A stretch of DNA of 56,668 bases from a virus, in IMG/VR virus record IMGVR_UViG_3300030329_005304, positions 1-56,668 of that record. One strand, given 5' to 3'. Shown piece after piece: positions 1-5,655 of the stretch (its first letter is position 1; every line of letters begins with the position of its first letter). The notes beneath the pieces are model-generated. The model ran no database searches. It was not told where the DNA came from and saw only the letters and a list, made by a program, of their open reading frames with translations. Made by a program: the position numbers and the translations under genes.

Positions 1-98
1 TCCACTCCCGCAACTCGATACGCTCCCTGCAAAGGGAGCAGGTTGCGTAGGCATCAGGGGCGATGAGCTCGCGGACTGCGGAGTCTATGTCGAAGGAC
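1..98. repeat. Left copy of 98-bp terminal direct repeat
   Basis: Positions 1-98 are identical to 56570-56667; the next base differs (t at 99, a at 56668). An open reading frame runs through the join in register, so the sequence is a closed circle with an assembly overlap or a molecule with short terminal repeats. About 98 bp fits a k-mer overlap at least as well as a real phage terminal repeat. Confidence 0.95.
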
Positions 99-616
99 TC
101 GTCGTCCGGATTGTCATGCCGCCACAAGACGCCCTTGTCCGCCTCTTCGGGGTACTCCGAGAGCTTCTGGCGGAAGGCCTCGGGCCCGGACTCAGGCACC
201 GCGGACTCGGCCCAGGAAGCCCCACTCTCGATGCTGGGAGCGCCCAGACCTCCGGTCAGTGCGTAGACCTTGCCCTCTTCCGGCTTGTCGGGCTCCGGCT
301 CGATGACTCTCCACCTGATGTTTTCCGGCTCGATGACGTTCTCGCGGCCGTCGTAGTTGCGGATGATGTAGCGGTCACCGTCCAGCGGAATGGCCTTGAG
401 GCTGGAGTGGCGAGCACTCGCTGCCCGTCCAAGCTCCGTCACGATCCGAACGAGTCGTGGGTCGTGCCTTTCAATCTCGAAGTCGTTCTCGGGATTGTCG
501 TCGTCGAGGCGTACCCCGTAACAATCCACGTCGATGCCCAACTCCAGGAGCCTACGCAACGCCTCATCGCTGAGCGCGAACCCGCCAAAGCATGTATTAA
601 CAACTACCGAGGCCAT
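1..616 (-). CDS. Conserved phage hypothetical with zinc-ribbon-like segment, 5' part (gene crosses the join)
   Basis: Starts with ATG at 616 behind GGAAGGAGAGAG and is open to position 1. Joined to 56460-56569 it makes a 241-residue protein (726 nt, in register). The N-terminus, VVVNTCFGGFALSDEALRRL, matches my recollection of a conserved phage family of unknown function (V-N-x-C-[FY]-G-G-F-x-L-S-x-E-A). A CSLC pair lies at the join and a histidine-rich THFKERH segment follows, consistent with a small zinc site. A TGACCAC-type and a TACCC-type palindrome sit directly upstream of the Shine-Dalgarno sequence. The biochemical role is unknown; coding status is certain from the long open frame. 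Confidence 0.85.
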   Translation of the reverse strand, partial: MASVVVNTCFGGFALSDEALRRLLELGIDVDCYGVRLDDDNPENDFEIERHDPRLVRIVTELGRAASARHSSLKAIPLDGDRYIIRNYDGRENVIEPENIRWRVIEPEPDKPEEGKVYALTGGLGAPSIESGASWAESAVPESGPEAFRQKLSEYPEEADKGVLWRHDNPDDESFDIDSAVRELIAPDAYATCSLCRERIELREW

Positions 617-630
617 CTCTCTCTCCTTCC

Positions 631-663
631 TGACCACATGTGGTCAACCCAATGTTGGGTAGT
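631..663 (-). promoter_or_regulatory. Adjacent palindromes of both families before the 616 gene
   Basis: Perfect TGACCACATGTGGTCA at 631-646 abuts an ACCCAA-TG-TTGGGTAGT inverted repeat at 647-663. On the minus strand the order is TACCC-type, TGACCAC-type, then GGAAGGAGAG and ATG at 616, with no spacer between palindrome and Shine-Dalgarno. It is one of two places where both families occur together. A regulator-binding or RNA-processing role is inferred. Confidence 0.75.
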
Positions 664-684
664 TGGTTCCCAATGAACACAGTT

Positions 685-719
685 GGACACGCGACCTAGC
701 GGGACCAGGCCGCGTGTCC
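685..719 (-). terminator. Hairpin downstream of the 730-975 gene
   Basis: Nine-base arms ggacacgcg (685-693) and cgcgtgtcc (711-719) with a 17-base loop that can pair further. It lies just after the stop codon of the minus-strand gene ending at 730 and before the palindromes of the next gene. There is no run of T, so it may be a Rho-assisted terminator or an mRNA 3' stabiliser. Confidence 0.5.
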
Positions 720-729
720 TCAGTGGCCG

Positions 730-975
730 CTAGGAGTCGCGGGTTGGGTGAGCCTCAGAGAGGATGACCCCGCCCATGATGCGCTGAAGCTCCGCACGTC
801 CGACGCGCTTCCCGATGAAGCCGGGGCCCTCGCCGGAGAGGACGAACCTGGAGAGGAACTCCTCGGCCGTCTCGCTCTTGCGCTGACTCATGTGGGAGAG
901 AGAGGGCATCCGCTCGGGAGCCTCCCCGATGATGCTGAGTCCCTGCGTGAGTGCTTCTTCGTAAGTAAGTGGCAT
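730..975 (-). CDS. Small early protein of unknown function (81 aa)
   Basis: The start ATG at 975 is chosen because GGAGG lies five bases upstream; an in-frame start at 1083 would overlap the preceding stop and lacks a ribosome site. The protein begins MPLTYEEALTQGLSIIG and has a charged helical middle (QRKSETAEEFLSRF) followed by GPGFIGKRVGRAELQRIMGG. I do not recognise a family. It is part of the run of short, separately signalled minus-strand genes near the control region, typical of phage early accessory or host-takeover genes. Confidence 0.7.
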   Translation of the reverse strand: MPLTYEEALTQGLSIIGEAPERMPSLSHMSQRKSETAEEFLSRFVLSGEGPGFIGKRVGRAELQRIMGGVILSEAHPTRDS

Positions 976-987
976 CTCTACCTCCGT

Positions 988-1024
988 GCCCTTTCGGGCG
1001 GTTGTCTCCGCGTGGTGTGCGGAG
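988..1024 (-). other. Two small hairpins ahead of the 975 start
   Basis: ctccgc/gcggag (1006-1011 and 1019-1024) and gccc/gggc (988-991 and 996-999, four-base loop) lie between the stop of the 1083-1346 gene and the Shine-Dalgarno of the 975 gene. Transcribed on the minus strand, the second hairpin ends five bases before GGAGG. Possible terminator plus leader hairpin; inferred from structure only. Confidence 0.4.
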
Positions 1025-1082
1025 GGTTTTCCAATGAGCGCAATCGGTCGCCCCGCAGAAGGCCGGACGACCTCAGCGATCA

Positions 1083-1346
1083 CTAGACGACGGCCACCTC
1101 CTCGCTCAGCTGGAGGGTGTAGCCGCTCGCCTGGAGGCGACTCACCTCCGGGTCGTTCTGCCCGGTGTAGACGGCCTTGATCGTGATCGAACCCTCGCCG
1201 CTCGGCTCGGACTCGACGACGACCTTCGCCCCGCTGGGCTTGAACCCCAGCGAGAGCAGCCCGTCAGCCAGCCCCTTGTTGCGAAGGCCGGGGCCCTCCT
1301 GTCCTTCCCGCTGAAAGCGGGGTCCACTGGTCTCTCTCTTTCTCAC
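1083..1346 (-). CDS. Small basic early protein of unknown function (87 aa)
   Basis: GTG at 1346 is the best start: it follows GGAAGGAGAGAGAG at normal distance, the same leader used by several other genes of this arm. The first 30 residues are basic and glycine-rich. The rest (LADGLLSLGFKPSGAKVVVE and TIKAVYTGQNDPEVSRLQASG) looks like a compact alpha/beta fold ending TLQLSEEVAVV. No family recognised. The TGACCAC-type palindrome at 1361-1376 abuts the ribosome site. Confidence 0.7.
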   Translation of the reverse strand: MRKRETSGPRFQREGQEGPGLRNKGLADGLLSLGFKPSGAKVVVESEPSGEGSITIKAVYTGQNDPEVSRLQASGYTLQLSEEVAVV

Positions 1347-1360
1347 CTCTCTCTCCTTCC

Positions 1361-1406
1361 TGACCACGTGTGGTCAATCTCAAGTGACTACCCAACATCG
1401 GGTAGT
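1361..1406 (-). promoter_or_regulatory. Palindromes of both families before the 1346 gene
   Basis: TGACCAC-GT-GTGGTCA at 1361-1376 abuts GGAAGGAGAG; ACTACCC-AACATC-GGGTAGT lies at 1387-1406, just past the stop of the preceding gene (1414). The TACCC-type element has seven-base arms and a six-base loop, so it could also fold as a terminator hairpin in RNA. Confidence 0.75.
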
Positions 1407-1413
1407 GGCTCGC

Positions 1414-1746
1414 TCAGCCCCACGACTGGAAGCCTGCGGCCTCTGCCTTCTCCAAAAGCTCGCGAGCCGAAGAGTCCCGACTCAGGAGCCAGCGGTCGAT
1501 CATCACGGTGCCGTCCAGCAGGATGCGGTACCTCCTGTCGGGGAAGTGCCCCTGAATGAAGAGCCCCGTGTAGGGGTTCTCGCCGTCGTCGGGTCCGCAG
1601 GGCCAGCGACCAGGCTCGCCCGCCCGAATGTCCGCGAGCCCCGCGAGCGCCTCGAGGAGCTGCTTGGGGAAGCTCCTCTCCATCCAGCGCCTAGGCTCCA
1701 ACAGGGCCAGCGCACGCCTCAGCTCATCCAAGCCGTGGATGTTCAT
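1414..1746 (-). CDS. Small early protein of unknown function (110 aa)
   Basis: The start ATG at 1746 sits behind GAGAGGAGAGAG, itself abutting a TGACCACATGTGGTCA palindrome. The open frame extends upstream through the palindromes, but those residues (repeated LTTCGQ) only reflect the repeats. The protein starts MNIHGLDELRRALALLEPRR, a helix, then LPKQLLEALAGLADIRAG-like and a YTGLFIQGHFPDRRYRILLD beta segment, and ends in helix ARELLEKAEAAGFQSWG. Unknown family; possibly a small regulatory or anti-host protein by position. Confidence 0.7.
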   Translation of the reverse strand: MNIHGLDELRRALALLEPRRWMERSFPKQLLEALAGLADIRAGEPGRWPCGPDDGENPYTGLFIQGHFPDRRYRILLDGTVMIDRWLLSRDSSARELLEKAEAAGFQSWG

Positions 1747-1761
1747 CGTCTCTCTCCTCTC

Positions 1762-1877
1762 TGACCACATGTGGTCAAGCACGGATTGGCAGGAGCCATG
1801 CGTCGATTGACCACATGTGGTCAGCGTCCTGACCGGTTGACCACATGTGGTCAGTGCCGGCTGACCACATGTGGTCA
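1762..1877 (-). promoter_or_regulatory. Cluster of four identical TGACCACATGTGGTCA palindromes
   Basis: Perfect 16-bp copies at 1762-1777, 1808-1823, 1838-1853 and 1862-1877, with start-to-start spacings of 46, 30 and 24 bp. The copy nearest the gene abuts the Shine-Dalgarno of the 1746 start. This is the densest cluster in the genome and resembles a cooperative operator, a centromere-like array or a replication-initiation site. A fifth copy with a different centre lies at 2015-2030. Confidence 0.85.
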
Positions 1878-1901
1878 GGGAGTCGCGCGAGAGGAGTGCA
1901 A

Positions 1902-1971
1902 GACGGACCACCCCGTACAGACGGACTTCCCCGAATAGCAGGCGGACCTCTCCTGGAAATTGGACCTCTCC
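1902..1971 (-). repeat. Degenerate 18-21 bp tandem repeats (GGACNNCNCC core)
   Basis: Four copies of a core ggac(c/t)(a/t)c(c/t)cc occur at about 1905, 1923, 1944 and 1963. On the minus strand each would read GEV(R/Q)(L/F) in one frame, but no start with a ribosome site precedes that frame and it runs on through the palindromes. I therefore treat it as a non-coding repeat in the leader of the 1746 gene; a decayed repeat protein is the alternative. Confidence 0.45.
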
Positions 1972-2014
1972 GCGTGGAGCTTCCTCCTCCGGGGGGTCCT
2001 CACCCTCTCTCGCG

Positions 2015-2030
2015 TGACCACTCGTGGTCA
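2015..2030 (-). promoter_or_regulatory. TGACCAC-type palindrome, centre TC
   Basis: TGACCAC-TC-GTGGTCA. It lies between the terminator-like hairpin of the 2118-2357 gene and the four-copy cluster, so five sites fall within 270 bp of leader. Confidence 0.75.
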
Positions 2031-2062
2031 GCCTCCGGCGCGCTCCTCTGAGCCCGCGGTCC

Positions 2063-2085
2063 GGCGCCCCCACCGCGGGGGCGCC
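2063..2085 (-). terminator. GC-rich hairpin downstream of the 2118-2357 gene
   Basis: Perfect nine-base arms ggcgccccc (2063-2071) and gggggcgcc (2077-2085), five-base loop. It lies about 33 bp past the stop codon on the minus strand. No T tract follows. Confidence 0.5.
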
Positions 2086-2117
2086 CCTGTCTCTGTCTGC
2101 GGTCCGTCGCGGGCCTC

Positions 2118-2357
2118 CTAAAAGGCGAGGTCGTCCCAGGGGTGTTCTCGGGTCGTGGGGGCCCACACCCTGCGACGAGTGTCGACGGACTTGTGGAAGT
2201 GGACCACAGGCGGCCCGCCGAACAGTCTCGCCGAGGCGCTCGCCGGATTGGGCATATCTGCCTCGACCGGGGCGCGCCTCGCCGCGACGTGGAACTCATT
2301 GATTCCTTGCTCGGCCAAAGACCGCATGACTTCTCTTGGAAGTGCCTGACTTTCCAT
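2118..2357 (-). CDS. Small early protein of unknown function (79 aa)
   Basis: ATG at 2357 is preceded by GAGGAGAG. The N-terminus MESQALPREVMRSLAEQG is helical, followed by INEFHVAARRAPVEADMPNP and a PPVVHFHKSVDTRRRVW segment; the end HPWDDLAF is acidic. Family not recognised. It is flanked by a TGACCAC palindrome about 67 bp upstream (2425-2440) and a hairpin downstream, so it is probably transcribed as its own unit. Confidence 0.65.
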   Translation of the reverse strand: MESQALPREVMRSLAEQGINEFHVAARRAPVEADMPNPASASARLFGGPPVVHFHKSVDTRRRVWAPTTREHPWDDLAF

Positions 2358-2424
2358 GCTTCTCTCCTCGTCAAAGTGTCCGTCCAGATGGACGTCCACG
2401 GGTTCAGAGGAAGGCGTCGAAGAC

Positions 2425-2440
2425 TGACCACATGTGGTCA
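2425..2440 (-). promoter_or_regulatory. TGACCACATGTGGTCA palindrome
   Basis: A perfect copy between the 2551-3522 gene and the 2118-2357 gene. Unlike most copies it does not touch a Shine-Dalgarno sequence but lies about 67 bp upstream of the 2357 start, which suggests the site acts on DNA (transcription) rather than only on ribosome access. Confidence 0.75.
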
Positions 2441-2496
2441 ATCAACGCACGGACACCCGAAGCTCGTGGTTCGTGTGGTTCCTGTGCAAGGGGCGG

Positions 2497-2539
2497 GTAC
2501 GCCTCCCCGCCCCCCCGGAAGGGGGACGGGGTTGCGTAC
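2497..2539 (-). terminator. Long GC-rich hairpin after the 2551-3522 gene
   Basis: gtacgc-ctccccg-ccccc pairs with ggggg-acgggg-ttgcgtac across an eight-base loop; the stem is about 17 bp with small internal mismatches. It begins 12 bp past the stop codon on the minus strand. It lacks a T run but is the strongest 3'-end hairpin of the left part of the arm. Confidence 0.55.
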
Positions 2540-2550
2540 GCCTCAGAGAC

Positions 2551-3522
2551 CTAGACGGCCTCCTCCATCGCCTCGGCGGCCGGCGGAGTCGCGGCGCTCT
2601 CAGCCTCCTGCAGAAGCCGGAGACCGGCGAGGATCGCATTCCAGCGGTCGACCGGGTCGGTCACGCCCATGTCGGCGAGAAGCAGGCTGACAGCAATCTT
2701 GGCCTTGCTGACCTCCGGGTCCTCCTCGACGGTGGCGTTCTCGTCGCTCGCCTCGGCAGCCTCAGCCGCGGCCTTGTCGGCCTTGGCCTTCGCGGCCTCG
2801 CTGCGCTTCTTCCTGTCCTCTTCCATGGCCGTCGCGTAGCGATCGGCGGATTCGCCGATCCCGAGCGACTTCCCGTCCTCAGAGAAGAAGGTTTCAGCGC
2901 TGATCCGACTGCGGTAGGAGCTGAAAGCCTTGCATCCCTCGACGATGGCCGGGTCAGAAGGATCCGACGCATCGAAGAAGGCGGAGACGTGACCATTGAT
3001 CCGAACGACCTGACAGTCGATCAGAGTCAGGGCCGTGCTGTCAGCCTCCTTCAGCGACCGCGGGACACCGTTCCTCAGACCCTTGGAGGGAGAGAGGCCG
3101 ACGCTGCGGCGCTGCGCGAGACAGGCGAGACCCTTCAGGGTCGCCTGTACCCGGGAGAGGCTCAGGTTGGCCTTCTTGCTGCAAGCCATCTTCAGGATAC
3201 GAGTATCCATGCAGACGACAGCATGCGAGACGCCATCCACGACCGTAGCGCCAGCCTCGTTCGTGGCGACGCAACGGAACCAGACCGGACGCGCGTCGGA
3301 ACCCTTCACGTTCTCACAGGTCATCATGACGGTGACCGGGGGAAGCGCGGGGTGACCGGCGTCGATGACCTTGCCATCCGCGTCGAGAGTCGCGGGGACG
3401 GCCTCCGTCCCGGCACTGCTGGGAAGCAGCGCGCGAAGGTGGGCGGTCATCATTTCGTTCAGCTCCTCGGGTCCCGTGAGAGAAGCGAAGAGAGCGAGAG
3501 CGTTTGCAAACATTGCGGACAT
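2551..3522 (-). CDS. Early protein of unknown function with coiled-coil C-terminal third (323 aa)
   Basis: ATG at 3522 follows AAGGAGG, which abuts a TGACCAC palindrome (3534-3549). Residues about 70-190 alternate strands and helices and carry several cysteines (MMTCENVKG, WFRCVATNE, VVCMDTRI, KMACSKK). About residues 225-280 form a charged Ala/Lys/Glu-rich helix (AAKAKADKAAAEAAEASDE). The C-terminal helix pair includes VDRWNAILAGLRLLQEAE. No catalytic motif is obvious. It is the largest protein of the left early region and the first big product downstream of the control region; a DNA- or host-protein-binding role is possible but unproven. Confidence 0.75.
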   Translation of the reverse strand: MSAMFANALALFASLTGPEELNEMMTAHLRALLPSSAGTEAVPATLDADGKVIDAGHPALPPVTVMMTCENVKGSDARPVWFRCVATNEAGATVVDGVSHAVVCMDTRILKMACSKKANLSLSRVQATLKGLACLAQRRSVGLSPSKGLRNGVPRSLKEADSTALTLIDCQVVRINGHVSAFFDASDPSDPAIVEGCKAFSSYRSRISAETFFSEDGKSLGIGESADRYATAMEEDRKKRSEAAKAKADKAAAEAAEASDENATVEEDPEVSKAKIAVSLLLADMGVTDPVDRWNAILAGLRLLQEAESAATPPAAEAMEEAV

Positions 3523-3533
3523 TTCTACCTCCT

Positions 3534-3549
3534 TGACCACACGTGGTCA
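3534..3549 (-). promoter_or_regulatory. TGACCAC-type palindrome, centre AC
   Basis: TGACCAC-AC-GTGGTCA abuts the AAGGAGG ribosome site of the 3522 start. Same palindrome-SD-ATG module as at 631, 1361, 1762, 52550 and 56433. Confidence 0.75.
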
Positions 3550-3560
3550 GAGCTGGGTCG

Positions 3561-3612
3561 CCCGACTGAAAGCCGGGAGTCAGAATGTCCGTGTACACCC
3601 ATTGCACACGGA
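3561..3612 (-). other. Two hairpins between the 3640-3951 and 2551-3522 genes
   Basis: tccgtgt/acacgga (3588-3594 and 3606-3612) and cccg/cggg (3561-3564 and 3574-3577) fold in the short region after the stop at 3640. They could terminate or process the upstream transcript before the next palindrome module. Confidence 0.4.
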
Positions 3613-3639
3613 TACCTGATTCAGACCGCCGACCGCCGG

Positions 3640-3951
3640 TTAGTTCGGTGGTGGGGTGTAGTGCCCTTCGAAGCCGTTCGTGGATCGAAGGGGCCGCTGT
3701 CGTCGCCTATCGGTCTTTGCAGGGGCGAGGCGAGAGAGGGACGGTGTGTCCTTCTTAGCCTTGCGCTTGCTGTGTTGTGCGTTGCACTCTCGTGTGTGTT
3801 GATTGCACGCGAGAGAGTCGTGCTCCGCTTGCTCGGCAAGGGTCGGTCCAATCTTCGCGCTACCCTCTCGTCGAGAGGCGCTCCGCTCAGCCCGGCCTCG
3901 CTGTCGCTTCAGTCGCTGCTTTTCGCGTCGTCGGTTGGATCGTTCGGGCAT
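3640..3951 (-). CDS. Small, very basic protein, first gene of the minus arm (103 aa)
   Basis: ATG at 3951 has an ideal AAGGAGG five bases upstream. The N-terminal 30 residues are dominated by Arg and Lys (ERSNRRREKQRLKRQRGRAER), and a CNQHTRECNAQH cluster follows at about residues 49-60, which could hold a metal. The composition suggests nucleic-acid binding. Being first behind the structured 0.4-kb leader, it would be made immediately after infection. It could be an early transcription or RNA-binding factor, but no family is recognised. Confidence 0.6.
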   Translation of the reverse strand: MPERSNRRREKQRLKRQRGRAERSASRREGSAKIGPTLAEQAEHDSLACNQHTRECNAQHSKRKAKKDTPSLSRLAPAKTDRRRQRPLRSTNGFEGHYTPPPN

Positions 3952-4028
3952 GATGCCCTCCTTTCGAGTCGCGACCGGCAGCCTGAATCAGGCATCCGTG
4001 CTTACACCACTAAGTCCTCTTGGGTTCG

Positions 4029-4051
4029 CCCATGACTCTCTAGGTCATGGG
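4029..4051 (-). other. Hairpin in the early leader
   Basis: Arms cccatgac (4029-4036) and gtcatggg (4044-4051) with a seven-base loop, 78 bp upstream of the 3951 start on the minus strand. With the neighbouring palindromes it makes the 5' leader of the first early gene highly structured. Confidence 0.45.
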
Positions 4052-4063
4052 GTCCTCGGCTCG

Positions 4064-4087
4064 CCCCTGACCACACGTGGTCAGGGG
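4064..4087 (-). promoter_or_regulatory. Extended TGACCAC-type palindrome (11-bp arms)
   Basis: CCCCTGACCAC-AC-GTGGTCAGGGG: the common seven-base arms at 4068-4083 are extended by four C/G pairs each side, making the longest version of the element. It lies in the early leader, not next to a ribosome site. Confidence 0.75.
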
Positions 4088-4326
4088 GTCGTCGCTCGCT
4101 TCCGCCTTGGCTCCCCTTGCCGTGCATGCAACTTGACATCCCGGTTTCCCAGACTGTCCGCGGATGTGACGCGCCGGACTACATCATCCGACGAGGGCAT
4201 CCCCTTTCTGCAGAGGCCCGCAGGGTCCTATGCTTTGACAGGACTCCGTGGCTAGTGTGCGGGGCGCCTCCCCCGCTGCGGACAAGTCCCGGCGCATAGT
4301 CCCGGACTCCAGACATAAGGGCCTGA

Positions 4327-4356
4327 TTAGATGGCGCTCAGGCCGCGCTTGCTCAT
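4327..4356 (-). CDS. Possible nine-residue leader peptide
   Basis: ATG at 4356 reads MSKRGLSAI then TAA. GGAAGGAG lies at 4359-4366, two bases before the ATG, closer than usual. It is placed just downstream of the candidate promoter at 4384-4413 (predicted start near 4377), as expected of an attenuator leader. A spurious ORF is quite possible at this length. Confidence 0.3.
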   Translation of the reverse strand: MSKRGLSAI

Positions 4357-4383
4357 GACTCCTTCCATATTTGTTGTGAACCC

Positions 4384-4413
4384 AATGTAGTTCGATCGAT
4401 TGCACGGGGTCAA
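4384..4413 (-). promoter_or_regulatory. Candidate sigma70-type early promoter
   Basis: On the minus strand TTGACC (4413-4408), 18-bp spacer, TACATT (4389-4384). The region is AT-rich against a GC-rich genome, and a TGACCAC palindrome lies 21 bp upstream of the -35. It would drive the leader and the minus-arm gene at 3951. Match to consensus is partial (five and four of six). Confidence 0.4.
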
Positions 4414-4433
4414 CCCAAAAACTGCATAAAAAC

Positions 4434-4449
4434 TGACCACACGTGGTCA
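4434..4449 (-). promoter_or_regulatory. TGACCAC-type palindrome upstream of the early promoter
   Basis: TGACCAC-AC-GTGGTCA, followed on the minus strand by an AT-rich stretch and then the candidate -35. The position suits an activator or repressor of early transcription. Confidence 0.7.
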
Positions 4450-4627
4450 ATCGCTAGACGTAAGCCCTGTAAGGGGCGTTGTTTGTTTTGAACCAAATAA
4501 CAGGGGGACTGAACGGCGGCCTGGACGCATGACGTCGAGCCTATCGACCCCTAGGCAGGGGCCATGGGTTTGTGTCAAGGCCCCGGAATCACTGGGCTTT
4601 TGAGGGTTCCCCCTTTGCGCGCGCGGA

Positions 4628-4667
4628 ATCGCAGTGACGCACGCAGCTCCGCGTATCGCAGTGACGC
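4628..4667. repeat. Two 13-bp direct repeats (iteron-like)
   Basis: atcgcagtgacgc at 4628-4640 and 4655-4667, 27 bp start to start, within a cgcgcg-rich stretch. Direct repeats in an intergenic control region may be binding sites for the replication initiator encoded at 44329-45249 or for a late activator. Confidence 0.4.
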
Positions 4668-4915
4668 GCGTCTACACTAGTTGGTCTCGGCGCATGTGCC
4701 CGCCCCTGGGGGCGTCGGCGGGCGCCCGGGCCTGGGTGCGCACCCTGACCCACCCACCCGCATGTACGCACATGTTCTTCAATTGCCCTATTCACACATG
4801 GACAGTATGCGCGGCTTGTCAGCCAACCCATCCGAAGTGAACAAACGCAGAGGTACCCGGGGGGTTCTTGGCGGTACCTTGGGTACCTGGCCACTGGGCT
4901 CGTTAGCCAGGAGGG

Positions 4916-5015
4916 TTCCCTTATCCTTCCCCCCTTACCCCCCTTCCTTAACCCTCCGTACAGTGGCCCCCCTCCCTTCCCCCTTACAGGGTGTGTTTCC
5001 CTCCCCCCGCAGATC
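4916..5015 (+). other. Strongly pyrimidine-biased tract before the first plus-strand gene
   Basis: Most plus-strand bases between 4916 and 5015 are C or T in long runs such as ccttccccccttacccccc. It ends just before the ATG at 5032. No coding signal is seen. It could be a Rho loading site on plus-strand transcripts, a DNA-structure element (one strand all purine), or simple drift. Confidence 0.45.
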
Positions 5016-5031
5016 TGTGTATTTTCTGAGG

Positions 5032-5502
5032 ATGGCTATTCATTCGTTGAGGGAGCAGGTCAGCAAGAAGAGGTCGCGGAAGTGCGACTGTTGCGGCGGG
5101 AGGATTGAGGTGGGGGAGCCCTTCTGGGCGAGGAACAGCTCGGTGAGGGACTGGAGGGGGGAGAGGATGTACTCGTTCACCCAGACCCACCTGGGGTGCG
5201 AGAGGTTGGTGAATGAGATGGAGGAGGGGGTTGAGAAGGTTCGGAAGGGGATGAGTCTTCCGGGGTGGCTGCCAGGGAGTCTGGCCGGGAAGGGGGAGGG
5301 GATTCTTGAGGAGCTCGAGGGATGGGGGTGTTTCACGGAGGAGGAGAAGGAGGCCTTCGTGAAGATGTCTCGGAGGAAGAGCGGGAGGAAGGAAGTGGCC
5401 CGTGAGTATCGGTACTACGACCCCAGCACGAAGGAGAGGACCTGTTTCAAGGCCACCCTCGATGAGGTCGTTGATCTGATGCGGGGGGAGGTCACTCCGT
5501 GA
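5032..5502 (+). CDS. Putative zinc-binding protein at the head of the plus arm (156 aa)
   Basis: ATG at 5032 is the first plausible start; only TGAGG precedes it closely, so initiation may be weak. An upstream in-frame extension exists but runs through the pyrimidine tract and lacks a ribosome site. Residues 18-21 give CDCC-GG, followed by IEVGEPFWARNSS and, near residue 58, HLGCERL; together they can form a treble-clef or zinc-ribbon site. The remainder is acidic/basic helix with a REYRYYDPSTKERTCFKATL beta hairpin. A perfect 15-bp hairpin follows the stop. A regulator or nuclease-associated zinc finger is plausible; not identified. Confidence 0.65.
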   Translation: MAIHSLREQVSKKRSRKCDCCGGRIEVGEPFWARNSSVRDWRGERMYSFTQTHLGCERLVNEMEEGVEKVRKGMSLPGWLPGSLAGKGEGILEELEGWGCFTEEEKEAFVKMSRRKSGRKEVAREYRYYDPSTKERTCFKATLDEVVDLMRGEVTP

Positions 5503-5540
5503 CCCCCAGGGACTCGGAAGGATGGGAGTCCCTGGGGGTC
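5501..5540 (+). terminator. Perfect 15-bp hairpin after the 5032-5502 gene
   Basis: gacccccagggactc (5501-5515) pairs perfectly with gagtccctgggggtc (5526-5540), ten-base loop, starting inside the TGA stop. No T tract follows. It separates the single zinc-finger gene from the long late operon, so termination or RNA processing is likely. Confidence 0.6.
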
Positions 5541-5655
5541 TGGGGGGCCGACCAGTGGGTGAGAGTCGGCGGAGTGTGTGGTTGGGAAGGTAACATCGGG
5601 GTGTTCCGGGGTCCAGTCCCTGGTGTAGGGTGACCCCATCCGAACGGAGGACCCT

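Larger units (their letters stand above)
3952..5031. other. Non-coding divergent control region (about 1.08 kb)
   Basis: No convincing gene is present on either strand. It separates the minus early arm from the plus late arm. Contents: a gcctgaatcaggc palindrome (3982-3994), a cccatgac/gtcatggg hairpin (4029-4051), two TGACCAC palindromes, a likely minus-strand promoter and nine-codon leader ORF (4327-4413), two 13-bp direct repeats (4628-4667), three GGTACC sites between 4854 and 4890, and a 100-bp pyrimidine-rich tract. It contains rare AT-rich patches near 4370-4500. It is the best candidate for the main promoters and for a replication origin. Confidence 0.7.

Noticed and set aside
1747-2166. 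250-codon minus-strand frame starting at 2166 and running through the palindromes into the 1414 gene
   Set aside because: No ribosome site at the upstream end; repeated LTTCGQ residues are only the palindromes read in frame. The ATG at 1746 has the arm's standard leader.
4184-4450. 88-codon minus-strand frame in the control region
   Set aside because: It begins within a palindrome, has no ribosome site, and its composition is not protein-like.
4681-5031. N-terminal extension of the 5032 gene
   Set aside because: The extension reads through the pyrimidine tract (proline/serine/leucine runs) and has no Shine-Dalgarno; the zinc domain begins after 5032.
3952-5031. tRNA or CRISPR in the largest gap
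   Set aside because: No T-arm GGTTCGA-type motif with matching acceptor stem, and no regularly spaced repeats; the two 13-bp repeats are too few.
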